NCBI GenBank assembly: GCA_021372355.1
Contig: JAJFUQ010000005.1
Span: 62,001-126,000, forward strand
Length of the DNA stretch: 64,000 nucleotides
Origin: Nocardiaceae bacterium
GTDB lineage: Bacteria > Actinomycetota > Actinomycetes > Mycobacteriales > Mycobacteriaceae
Direction of reading: 5' to 3'
The position numbers were made by a program, and so were the translations under genes. Below are positions 19,361-27,259 of this stretch, piece after piece (positions within the stretch are counted from its first letter, which is position 1; every line of letters starts with the position of its first letter). Below the pieces are notes generated by a model that was not told where the DNA came from, searched no databases, and saw nothing but the letters and a program-made list of their open reading frames with translations.

Positions 19361-19987
19361 GTCTTCTCCATACGATCGGTTCGTTGCACCTGGAATCAGG
19401 TTAAGCACCCCTCGGAATATCCGAATATAGGCGAGTTGTATACACACCGGATCTTGCCGACGGGAAGTGGACCTGCTGCACGGAAGCCGCCGGCCAATTT
19501 CACAAACTGCGGTCGAACTGCCGCATTTGCGAGAGATTGTGACGTCAATGGGGCGGTGGTGATCGTCGTGGCAGCGATGGCGAGTAATCGTCCCGGCGAG
19601 CGACACATAGCTGAAACCATAGATTACCAACCAATCAAGATCAGATAACTTGGCTCAACGTTGTCCGCACCAACAACAGGAACGGCGCAAATCATGCGCA
19701 CGGCCACGATAAGCCGCTGCAGTCCGCACTTCTCGTCCTTTTCGATAACCGTGACCGTGCACCGGAAGTGGAAACCGCCGGAAGCACGCGACCCACGCGT
19801 TACCTGCGCGTTCCACCGATCCATGTCGTGTTGTGCGTGTGTGAACATTCCCACTTGCGTTTGAAGGACCCGCGGTCCGTCCTTACCGTTGAGCTATCGC
19901 TGAGCAAGGTGAGCGACATCGAGGTTCTCACACCGATCAAATCTCCGGCTGCCCGGACGACATTGACGCAAAAAATGGGGGACTCTC
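19361..19987. other. 627-bp intergenic region, no gene supported
   Basis: Short open frames exist on both strands (for example 19624-19854 minus) but none has a convincing start, ribosome site or recognisable product. The part at 19420-19450 is AT-richer than its surroundings (GAATATCCGAATATAGG) and probably holds the esterase promoter. The right part must hold the promoter of the SDR gene. I see no tRNA, repeat or mobile-element trace. Confidence 0.5.
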
Positions 19988-21028
19988 GTGACGACAACAC
20001 CGGACTCAACTGATCCACGAGCTGTTCTGCATCGCTATGTGAGTGCGAGTCGTCGACTCGTCGAACTCGGGCACAAGCGCGTTGTCGATAGCGCACGGCG
20101 CGAGTCCTTCACCGGTCGCGTCGCGGTCATCACCGGCGGCTCGTCCGGCATTGGACTAGCGACGGCAGAAGCGCTGGCCCGGCGCGGCGTAACGGTCATC
20201 ATCATTGCCCGCGGCGTCGGCGATGTGAAATGCGCCGTTCAAAGAATTCGTGACCACAACGGCACCGCGTACGGATATCCGTGCGACGTCACTGATCATT
20301 ACGCCGTTTCCGGAGTCGCAAAGGCCGTGATCAAAGAGCACGGTCCCGTCGACTTCCTGATCAACTGTGCGGGTCGATCGATTCGCCGCGCCGTCGTCAG
20401 TTCGACCGATCGCCTCCATGATTACGAGCGCACCATGGCGGTCAACTACTTCGGCGCCGTCGACATGATTCTCGCGTTCTTGCCTTCGATGCGGGAACGA
20501 GGCCGTGGCCACGTCGTCAACATCTCATCCATTGCGGTGCAGACCAAGCAACCGCTGTTTTCGGCGTATGTCGCCAGCAAGTCGGCTCTGGACGCCTTCA
20601 GCGTCGTGGCCGCGGCCGAGAATGCCGACGCTGGAGTCTCCTTTACCTCCATCCGAATGCCGCTGGTTCGCACTCCGATGATCGCTCCGACAAGTGACTT
20701 CGCAACACTTCCGGTCGAGACTCCCGAACAAGCCGCGGCGCGCGTCGTTCGCGCGCTCGCCGAACGCCCCGACCGAATCGATACACCCATCGGAACTCTC
20801 GCCGAGTATCTCGGCTACGTCGCTCCGACAATTCATCGGGCCATACTGCACCAGGTTTATCGAGCCTTTCCCGAATCAGACGTCGCCCGGTTGACCGTGC
20901 CCCGGCGTCCAGCCACGACCGATTCCGCACCCGGAAACACCTTGGCCAAGAAGGTGTTCACCCCGCTCCTGGCGCTCCCTACGCCGGGCGTCAGGTTCAC
21001 CAGGTGGGTGCCTGGGCTCCACTGGTGA
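19988..21028 (+). CDS. SDR oxidoreductase resembling the reductase domain of fatty acyl-CoA/aldehyde reductases
   Basis: The product has 346 residues. It has the Rossmann motif TGGSSGIGLATAEALARRG, INCAGRS, the catalytic serine in NISSIAVQT and YVASKSALDAF (YxxxK). Distinctive stretches such as MAVNYFGAVDMILAFLPSMR and IRMPLVRTPMIAPT closely resemble, as I recall, the C-terminal SDR half of mycobacterial fatty acyl-CoA reductases (AcrA1/FcrA), which reduce acyl-CoA or fatty aldehyde. The thioester-reductase N-terminal half is absent. The product may therefore reduce a fatty aldehyde to an alcohol, which fits the nearby alpha-dioxygenase operon; this is inference. GTG 19988 follows a GGGGG stretch. 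It converges on the TetR gene at 21053. Confidence 0.8.
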   Translation: MTTTPDSTDPRAVLHRYVSASRRLVELGHKRVVDSARRESFTGRVAVITGGSSGIGLATAEALARRGVTVIIIARGVGDVKCAVQRIRDHNGTAYGYPCDVTDHYAVSGVAKAVIKEHGPVDFLINCAGRSIRRAVVSSTDRLHDYERTMAVNYFGAVDMILAFLPSMRERGRGHVVNISSIAVQTKQPLFSAYVASKSALDAFSVVAAAENADAGVSFTSIRMPLVRTPMIAPTSDFATLPVETPEQAAARVVRALAERPDRIDTPIGTLAEYLGYVAPTIHRAILHQVYRAFPESDVARLTVPRRPATTDSAPGNTLAKKVFTPLLALPTPGVRFTRWVPGLHW

Positions 21029-21052
21029 CTCCGCACGAAGGTGGGGCTGCGG

Positions 21053-21673
21053 CTACGGTGCGGAAATTCCGACATACATGAGGTGCTGAAGCGCTTCACT
21101 GAAGCGCCGACGCGATTCGCCATCCGGATGGCGCAGGTCTTCCAGGAGCATGGCCAATATCGCGCCATTGATGGCGACCGCGGTATTTCGAACGTCGAGG
21201 TCGGGGCGCAAATAGCCCACATCAACGCCGTGGCGAAGGTAGGAAGCCGTCATCTCGCGGGCAAAATCAAGTAGGCCGAACATGCGATCCCGAAGCGGCG
21301 CGTCGACGGTTGTCGCCTCGAACAGCAGGACTCGGGTCATGCGAGTGTCCGCGCCGAGAACGTCAATAAGTGAATCGCCAATTCTCGCGACTTGACGGCG
21401 ATAGTCTTCTAACGTCCACGCGGCATCGGGCCGATTCTCATCGGCCAATGCTGACACGACCCGACCTACGAGATCCGAGATGACGTGATCGAGGATATCG
21501 CGCTTGTTTGCGAAGTAGCGGTAGAAGGTGCCGTGCCCAATTCCGAGCCGGCTCGCGATGTCGGCGATGCCGGTTTGGTGATACCCCGTTTCGGCGAAGC
21601 ATTCGAAGGCCGTCGCCACGATGTCGCGCTGCAACTCCTCCTTCTGTCGCTCCCGCCGGTCCTGGGCCGTCAT
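21053..21673 (-). CDS. TetR-family regulator of the first dioxygenase operon
   Basis: The product has 206 residues. The helix-turn-helix region reads FAETGYHQTGIADIASRLGI then GHGTFYRYFANKRDIL, a typical TetR/AcrR domain. The C-terminal part ends RRFSEALQHLMYVG. The frame extends to ATG 21715, but that start overlaps a direct repeat in the promoter region and has no ribosome site, so ATG 21673 is preferred. It is divergent from the three-gene operon starting at 21843 and is the likely repressor of that operon and itself. Confidence 0.9.
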   Translation of the reverse strand: MTAQDRRERQKEELQRDIVATAFECFAETGYHQTGIADIASRLGIGHGTFYRYFANKRDILDHVISDLVGRVVSALADENRPDAAWTLEDYRRQVARIGDSLIDVLGADTRMTRVLLFEATTVDAPLRDRMFGLLDFAREMTASYLRHGVDVGYLRPDLDVRNTAVAINGAILAMLLEDLRHPDGESRRRFSEALQHLMYVGISAP

Positions 21674-21712
21674 AGTGCGAATCTTACGTTCCCGTCCCGC
21701 GGAATCATTTAT

Positions 21713-21728
21713 CATCTGGTGACATCTG
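21713..21728. promoter_or_regulatory. CATCTG direct repeat, possible TetR operator
   Basis: CATCTG occurs at 21713-21718 and again at 21723-21728, one helical turn apart, between the divergent TetR gene and the dioxygenase operon. The surrounding ATCATCTGGTGACATCTGAT also has ATCA/TGAT ends. This is a candidate binding site only. Confidence 0.35.
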
Positions 21729-21842
21729 ATTCCCGACGGCTTCGTCGCGTTCGTGCGGCGGTGTCGTCACGGCCAGAACAGACATCTCGTCCACGCACCA
21801 AAACATCCACTTCGACACCAGAAACCCGACCGGAGGGCCCCA

Positions 21843-22352
21843 ATGACAGCCGACCAACAATTCACCCTCGATGACCTGTCGGCCAAGAGCTACGACGAAC
21901 TTGACACGCTTTACCGGTCTGGGACGGTCCCCTCCGATCTCGCCGTCCTCGACAACCGCCCCAAGGGCCGAATGCTCGCTGTGCGCGGGCTGGACAAGAC
22001 ACCTCTCGCGGGCCTCCTGCGGCTGGCGGCCAAGCTTCCCGTGTTCCCCTGGGATGGAAAGACACTGACCGCCGACGACAGTCAAAGCGGTTCCGGCATC
22101 AACCGGATTCAACTCGGCGCGTCGATGGACTGGTTCGGATTCAAGACCCGCGTCGAGAAGTCGGTGTTCGACGGCAACAACACGATCGTCCTCGACTACG
22201 AACAGCCGGGCAACCCGTGGTTCATTCGACAGATTCACGACGAACTGCGGGAGATCTCCCCCGGCGTGTTCCTTGGTCCCGCGATGTGGAAACGCAGCGA
22301 ATCAGGTCCAGTGAATGTCCTGTGGTTCGCATTGTCGGTCGCGGGTAGCTAG
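21843..22352 (+). CDS. partner protein of the alpha-dioxygenase/P450 operon, copy 1
   Basis: The product has 169 residues, with no signal or membrane segment. I do not recognise the family. It is homologous to the 223-residue protein encoded at 44359-45030, which occupies the same first place in the second operon. Shared landmarks are LYRSGTVPSDL against LFARGTTPTGL, PWDGKTL against PWRGKSF, RQIHDELREISPGVFLG against RSIRDELVELVPGTYLG, and a final aromatic-rich WFALS against FFALR. The spaced aromatic strands suggest a small beta-barrel (calycin-like) lipid-binding fold, but that is a guess. ATG 21843 follows GGAGG by seven bases; the P450 starts 8 bp after the stop. Confidence 0.75.
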   Translation: MTADQQFTLDDLSAKSYDELDTLYRSGTVPSDLAVLDNRPKGRMLAVRGLDKTPLAGLLRLAAKLPVFPWDGKTLTADDSQSGSGINRIQLGASMDWFGFKTRVEKSVFDGNNTIVLDYEQPGNPWFIRQIHDELREISPGVFLGPAMWKRSESGPVNVLWFALSVAGS

Positions 22353-22360
22353 TTCCAGTC

Positions 22361-23680
22361 ATGGCTCAGCCCCCACAAGCTTCGGCACTGGAAAGCATTC
22401 AGTTCACCGCGACCGCGGCCGCTCCTAACGCTATTACCGGGCTCTTCAGTCGTAAGGAAGGGCCGGTCAAGGTCGCGAATCTTCTTGATGTGGACCGTCG
22501 CGGGTTCGACACCATTGGTGGTTTGGTCCGCAAGTATGGTCCGGGTCCGTTTTTTGTGCGGGTCGCGGCGGCGAACAGCATCCTGGTGACCGACCCGCAG
22601 GATATCGCGTTCGTGCTCGATGGTTCGCCTTCGAAGTTCGCGTCGAACCCGGGTAAGAAGCAGGCCGGGATGGTGGTGTTCCAGCCGGACGCGTTGACGC
22701 TGTCCCGCTCGCCGGAGTGGGAGGGTCGCCGCTCGTTCGCCGAGCATGTGCTGGCGACCGGTAAGCCGTTGCACCCGCTGGCGGCCCGGTTCCTCGACGT
22801 GGCGTACGACGAGGCGGACCAGCTTGCGGCCCTGGGCACGATCACGTGGGAGGCGATCAACGCCTCGTTCCAGCGGTTGACTCGCCGGGTGGTGCTGGGC
22901 GAGGCCGCGGCCGGGGACAAGCAGCTGACCCAGATTCTGCAGTCGCTGATGGCCGAGGCCAACGGGACCCCGGGCAAGGTCGGCGAGCAGTACCCGGAGT
23001 TGCTGCATTGCATCGGTCGGTACACCAGTGCACCGGAGGCGGGCAGTCTGGTGGCGTTGATCGCTGATGCGCCGGGCAAGATTTACGGTCCGGTCGAGGG
23101 TCAGGTCATTCACTGGTTGTTCGCCATGGGTGACACGCTGCCGGCGAACTTGCTGCGCACACTTGCGCTGCTGGCGACCCACCCGGTGAAGCTGACGCTG
23201 GCGCGGGAGGAGATCGGTGCAGCTGATCTGCACGACCCGCAGGCCGTGGCCAAGCTCGACTATCTGGCGGGTTGTATTTACGAGGCGATGCGGTTGTGGC
23301 CGACCACGCCGATGCTGGCCCGGGTCGCGCTCGAGGACATCGAGTTCCCGGGTGGTGCCACGGTTCCGGCGGGCACCGAGATCGTCATCCACAACATCTT
23401 CAACCACCGCAACGGTGACCGGATCGACTACGCGAACCGTTTCGCCCCGGATGAGTGGAGCAAGGGTGAGGCTGGCAAGGACCGCGCGTTGAACTTCTTC
23501 AGCCACGGCCCGCAGGGATGCCCCGGTGCCGGACTCTCGATCTTCCTCGGCCAGGCCGTGCTCGCCCGGCTCCTGCACAACCACGGCCTGGAAGACCAAA
23601 ACAGCGGACTGACACCAGAACAGCCATTGCCCTACGCACAGAACTACTTCACGACTTCGGTCGGTCTAACACCAGCCTAA
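22361..23680 (+). CDS. cytochrome P450 paired with alpha-dioxygenase, copy 1
   Basis: The product has 439 residues. The haem loop FFSHGPQGCPGAG puts the cysteine ligand at about residue 387; ExxR is EAMRLWP (308-311); helix I reads FAMGDTL (about 254-260), keeping the acid-Thr pair used for O2 activation. WEGRR near 120 is the helix C haem-propionate motif. It lacks a membrane anchor. It is close to the second copy at 43007-44329, with roughly nine residues in ten the same by eye. It may act on the dioxygenase product (hydroperoxide, aldehyde or acid), recalling fungal enzymes in which a haem dioxygenase is fused to a P450. Its codons end in T or G more than those of its neighbours. Confidence 0.9.
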   Translation: MAQPPQASALESIQFTATAAAPNAITGLFSRKEGPVKVANLLDVDRRGFDTIGGLVRKYGPGPFFVRVAAANSILVTDPQDIAFVLDGSPSKFASNPGKKQAGMVVFQPDALTLSRSPEWEGRRSFAEHVLATGKPLHPLAARFLDVAYDEADQLAALGTITWEAINASFQRLTRRVVLGEAAAGDKQLTQILQSLMAEANGTPGKVGEQYPELLHCIGRYTSAPEAGSLVALIADAPGKIYGPVEGQVIHWLFAMGDTLPANLLRTLALLATHPVKLTLAREEIGAADLHDPQAVAKLDYLAGCIYEAMRLWPTTPMLARVALEDIEFPGGATVPAGTEIVIHNIFNHRNGDRIDYANRFAPDEWSKGEAGKDRALNFFSHGPQGCPGAGLSIFLGQAVLARLLHNHGLEDQNSGLTPEQPLPYAQNYFTTSVGLTPA

Positions 23681-23718
23681 AGACCGTTCGGTACACAGAA
23701 AAAGGGGAAAGAAACACA

Positions 23719-25524
23719 ATGAGTCTCCAGTGGTACGAGAACCCGTCCTTGCTCCTGCAGCTGAAGTCGCTGTCAGACGAGCGCAAGGACCTTCGCACCA
23801 AGAACTTGTTCGAGGCGCCGGACATCAGACCCGAGAACGGTCTTGCAACGGAGGCCCCGCAAGACGCGGTGCAGGCACGAACCTCCGAAGGCACCTATAA
23901 CGACCTCGGCTGTCCGTGGATGGGTGCCCGCGGAACCGGCTTCGGCCGCAACGTCCCGATCGAGAAGACCATCGTCAACAAGAAGCGACTGCTCGATCCC
24001 GACCCGCGCGTCATCAGCCGCACCCTCATGGCTCGTGACACGTTCAAGCCGGCCGGCATCCTGAACGCACTCGGCGCAGCGTGGCTGCAGTTCGAGAACC
24101 ACAATTGGTTCTTCCATGGCGACGGTGTAGCGGGGCGCAACATCGAGATCCCGCTGAAGGACGGCGACGACTTCCCCGAGAACCCAATGCGCATCCGGGA
24201 GACCATCCCGATGCACGGTGAGATCGAGGACGGCAAGCCGGCACCCGTGTTCGCCAACGTCGAAACCCACTGGTGGGACGGTTCGCAGATCTACGGCTCG
24301 GGCTCTGAGAAGCAGAAGATGATTCGAACCTTCGAGGACGGCAAGATCAAGGTCGACGACAGCGGTCGGCTCTTGCGCAGCGAGGTCCCCGGCGTCGACC
24401 TCACCGGCATGATGGAGAACTGGTGGTTCGGCCCCGGCCTGCTCCACACGCTGTTCTCCCGCGAGCACAACACCGTTGTGACCGAGCTGAAGAAGGCGTA
24501 CCCGGAACTCTCGGACCAGCGTCTGTACGAACTCGGTGTTCTCATCGTCTCGGCCCTGATCGCCAAGATCCACACCGTTGAGTGGACGCCCTGCGTTTTG
24601 CGCCACCCGGCGCTGCAGATTGGAATGAACGCCAACTGGTACGGCGCACTCGGCGAGACGTTCCGCGACAAGATCGGCCGCGTCGGCGACAGCGAGGCAC
24701 TGTCGGGAATCGTCGGTTCCTCGACCGACCACCACTCGGCGCCGTTCTCGCTCACCGAAGAGTTCGTCTCCGTCTACCGTATGCACCCGCTCATTCCGGA
24801 CGACTGGAACTTCTACTCGCTCGAAAGCGGCGACCTCAAGCAGACCGCGTACTTCACCGAGCTCCAAGGCAGCTACACACGCGACTTCATGGACAAGTTC
24901 CAGATGGGTGATCTCTGGTACTCGATCGGTATGGCCAGCGCCGGCGCGGTCTGCCTGCACAACTACCCGAACGCGCTGCGGAACCTGACCCGTATCGACG
25001 GCCAGGTCACCGACCTCGCGACGCTGGACATCGTCCGCGACCGTGAGCGTGGTGTCCCGCGCTACAACGACTTCCGCGAGGCTCTCCGGATGCCGCGCCG
25101 GAAGACGTTCGACGAGATCACGCCGAACAAGCAGTGGGCCAAAGAAATCGCCGAACTCTACAAGGGTGACGTCGACAGCGTCGACCTCCAGATCGGTATG
25201 CAGGCGGAAAAGCCGCCCAAGGGCTTCGGCTTCTCGGACACCGCGTTCCGCATCTTCATCCTCATGGCCTCGCGTCGACTCAAGAGCGACCGCTTCTTCA
25301 CCAAGGACTTCCGCCCGGAGGTCTACACGAAGACCGGTTTCGACTGGGTCAACAACAACGGCATGAAGGACGTCCTGCTCCGCCACTACCCGGAGCTCGA
25401 GCCGGTCATCGGCAACGCAGACCGTATGTTCGCGCCGTGGCCAGAACTCGGTGCCCCGGTTCCCGGCAAGCCGAACCCGATCGTTCGCCTCGCCGACACG
25501 GTCAAGGCCTACATGCCCTGGTGA
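23719..25524 (+). CDS. haem-dependent fatty-acid alpha-dioxygenase, copy 1
   Basis: The product has 601 residues and belongs to the animal haem peroxidase/cyclooxygenase superfamily, alpha-dioxygenase branch. Plant members add O2 to the alpha carbon of fatty acids, giving 2-hydroperoxides that can lose CO2 to form the aldehyde one carbon shorter. Matches are ARDTFKPAG, FENHNWFFHG (distal His128, plant HDW), WWDGSQIYGS, REHNTVV, AKIHTVEWT, NANWYGALGETF, FVSVYRMHPLIPD (catalytic Tyr353, proximal His356, as in YxxH of cyclooxygenase), RDRERGVPRYNDF and SDTAFRIFILMASRRL. The Tyr-distal His spacing (225) is almost that of Arabidopsis DOX1. No signal peptide. It lies 38 bp after the P450. Confidence 0.93.
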   Translation: MSLQWYENPSLLLQLKSLSDERKDLRTKNLFEAPDIRPENGLATEAPQDAVQARTSEGTYNDLGCPWMGARGTGFGRNVPIEKTIVNKKRLLDPDPRVISRTLMARDTFKPAGILNALGAAWLQFENHNWFFHGDGVAGRNIEIPLKDGDDFPENPMRIRETIPMHGEIEDGKPAPVFANVETHWWDGSQIYGSGSEKQKMIRTFEDGKIKVDDSGRLLRSEVPGVDLTGMMENWWFGPGLLHTLFSREHNTVVTELKKAYPELSDQRLYELGVLIVSALIAKIHTVEWTPCVLRHPALQIGMNANWYGALGETFRDKIGRVGDSEALSGIVGSSTDHHSAPFSLTEEFVSVYRMHPLIPDDWNFYSLESGDLKQTAYFTELQGSYTRDFMDKFQMGDLWYSIGMASAGAVCLHNYPNALRNLTRIDGQVTDLATLDIVRDRERGVPRYNDFREALRMPRRKTFDEITPNKQWAKEIAELYKGDVDSVDLQIGMQAEKPPKGFGFSDTAFRIFILMASRRLKSDRFFTKDFRPEVYTKTGFDWVNNNGMKDVLLRHYPELEPVIGNADRMFAPWPELGAPVPGKPNPIVRLADTVKAYMPW

Positions 25525-25536
25525 CCAACAAGTGAT

Positions 25537-25577
25537 GTGTCGAGGGGGTTCGCCGCACCGGAGGGCCCCCTCGACAC
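25537..25577 (+). terminator. hairpin after the dioxygenase gene
   Basis: GTGTCGAGGGGG (25537-25548) pairs exactly with its reverse complement at 25566-25577 around a 17-base loop. It starts 12 bp after the dioxygenase stop and ends 50 bp before the SRPBCC gene, which has its own good ribosome site. It may be a terminator, or it may lower read-through into the downstream gene. Confidence 0.6.
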
Positions 25578-25626
25578 GTCCGCCGACCTGAAATTCCGCG
25601 AATCAACGAACACATTGGAGGCCCTC

Positions 25627-26064
25627 ATGCCCGCTACACTCAGCGCGGACATCACCGTCAACGCTCCGCCGGCGAAAGTCCTGGCTGCCATTGCGGCCCT
25701 CACGGACTATCCCCTCTGGTCCGACACCCACAAGAAGTTCACGGTCGTTTCGACCGACGAGCAAGGTCGACCCACGAAGGCAGAGGCTACGGTGACGATC
25801 GGCGGCAAGCCGGACGATCAAGTCATCTCCTATGAATGGAGCGACAACTCCGTACGCACCACGCTCGTCTCGTCGTCCACGGGTGCCATGAAGTCCCAGC
25901 AGACCTCGTACACCGTCACACCCAGCGGCGCTGGTTCCAAGATGGCGTACGAAATCACCGCCGATCCGGCCATTTCGGCGCCGGGATTCATCATCAAGCA
26001 AGCGCTGAAGAAGACGGTGAACAACGCGACAGTCAACTTGAAGCGGCACATCGAAAGTAGCTGA
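25627..26064 (+). CDS. SRPBCC-fold (START/polyketide-cyclase-like) protein
   Basis: The product has 145 residues. It begins LSADITVNAPPAKVLAAIA and DYPLWSDTHKKFTVV, the first strand and V-shaped helix typical of the SRPBCC superfamily, with a later RTTLVSSSTGAMKSQQTSYTV beta region and a C-terminal LKKTVNNATVNLKRHIE helix. Such proteins bind hydrophobic ligands in a deep cavity. It may bind a lipid made by the adjacent dioxygenase operon, though the hairpin before it leaves co-expression uncertain. ATG 25627 has GGAGG six bases upstream. Confidence 0.8.
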   Translation: MPATLSADITVNAPPAKVLAAIAALTDYPLWSDTHKKFTVVSTDEQGRPTKAEATVTIGGKPDDQVISYEWSDNSVRTTLVSSSTGAMKSQQTSYTVTPSGAGSKMAYEITADPAISAPGFIIKQALKKTVNNATVNLKRHIESS

Positions 26065-26085
26065 CGTCGAATCACTCTTCGGAAT

Positions 26086-27234
26086 TCACGATGCCGTTGT
26101 CGGCCGCTGTCGTGTATGGAGAATTTCGCCGGCGAAGTATGTGAGCGTCCAGAGTACGTACAGCGAATTCGTCAGGTGCCCCCAACTCGGCCAGTCGTCG
26201 CGGTTATCCGACAACAGAATCGGGATCCCGACACCGAAGATCAGGACCCCAGAAACGACCAACAGCCACCGCTTGTCGATGACCAGCATGACGAGCAGCG
26301 GGACGATCCAGATCCAATGATGCGTCCACGAGATCGGCGAGATCAGCACGCCACACATCGCGACCGCGAGCAGGCCGTGCTGCGGATCGGCTTTTCGGGC
26401 GATGACGTACGCGGCGGCGATCACCGCGAGCGATGACGCGATCCAGGCAACCGACGACACTCGGCTGTGGTCGCCGAAGAGCCGTGCCACCTCACCGTGT
26501 AGCGACTGGTTGCGCCCGTAGCTCGTCGGGCCGATTCGCGTCGTGTCGAAGAGTGCCCTCGTCCAGTACTCGATCGTGTCGTTCCACGCGAGAACGGCCG
26601 CCAAGATCGACGCACCGACGAACCCCGCAACGACGTTGACCATCCCCCGAACATCGCGCCGGGCCAGGAAGAAGAGCAGGAAGACAAGTGGCGTCAGTTT
26701 GATTGCCGCGACCAGACCGACCGCCATGCCTCGCCACTTCCGGTTTGGCGCCAGGAGACAGTCCGCTGCGATGACGGCGACGAGCACCGCGTTGATCTGG
26801 CCGTAGCCCAGACCCGTGCGGACCGGCTCGAGCACGATCGCCAGCAGAGCGATCCCGAGGGCAGCGGTCATCCCCCGCACTCCCCCGAGGAATGTCCACA
26901 CGATGACCGCGAGCAAGACCGTGGACACCGCTAGAGCCGCGACGCTGGCCGCGTGGAGCGGAACCATGGCCAAGGGCGAGAAAAGGATCGCGGCTATCGG
27001 CGGATAAGTGAACTCGAGTGGCACGCCACCGGCGAGTTCCGGAAGATGCCCGTAAAGATCCTGTCCGTCGAGCCAGACGCGGCCACCCATGCGATAAACC
27101 GCGAGGTCGGTGCCGATATAGCGCCCGACAAGCGACTTCGGGAACAACTCGCCGAGCGCGAGCAGCACAACGGTTGCCACCGCGGCTATTCCACTCAACC
27201 CGACAAACGTGCGCGTTGACGGGCCGAAGTGCAT
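26086..27234 (-). CDS. GT87-type polyprenyl-phosphomannose-dependent mannosyltransferase
   Basis: The product has 382 residues with about ten membrane helices. It has the GT-C signature TDLAVYRMGGRVWLDGQDLY, whose aspartate is the expected catalytic residue in the first outer loop, followed by PLEFTYPPIAAILFSPLA. VAAIKLTPLVFLLFF and GRNQSLHGEVARLF are typical of actinobacterial GT87 (DUF2029) enzymes that build phosphatidylinositol mannosides and lipoarabinomannan in mycolic-acid bacteria. Which linkage it makes cannot be told. ATG 27234 is the likely start; dinG starts 25 bp away in the other direction. Confidence 0.85.
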   Translation of the reverse strand: MHFGPSTRTFVGLSGIAAVATVVLLALGELFPKSLVGRYIGTDLAVYRMGGRVWLDGQDLYGHLPELAGGVPLEFTYPPIAAILFSPLAMVPLHAASVAALAVSTVLLAVIVWTFLGGVRGMTAALGIALLAIVLEPVRTGLGYGQINAVLVAVIAADCLLAPNRKWRGMAVGLVAAIKLTPLVFLLFFLARRDVRGMVNVVAGFVGASILAAVLAWNDTIEYWTRALFDTTRIGPTSYGRNQSLHGEVARLFGDHSRVSSVAWIASSLAVIAAAYVIARKADPQHGLLAVAMCGVLISPISWTHHWIWIVPLLVMLVIDKRWLLVVSGVLIFGVGIPILLSDNRDDWPSWGHLTNSLYVLWTLTYFAGEILHTRQRPTTAS

Positions 27235-27259
27235 AAGAAGAAACGGTACCCTCGTCTCC

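Noticed and set aside
22349..23599. A 416-codon antisense frame over P450 copy 1
   Set aside because: Mirror of the P450 codons, repeated also in copy 2; no ribosome site and no motif.
27209..27259. An upstream GTG start for dinG at 27209
   Set aside because: It would overlap the start of the mannosyltransferase gene, and the conserved DinG N-terminus begins at GTG 27260.
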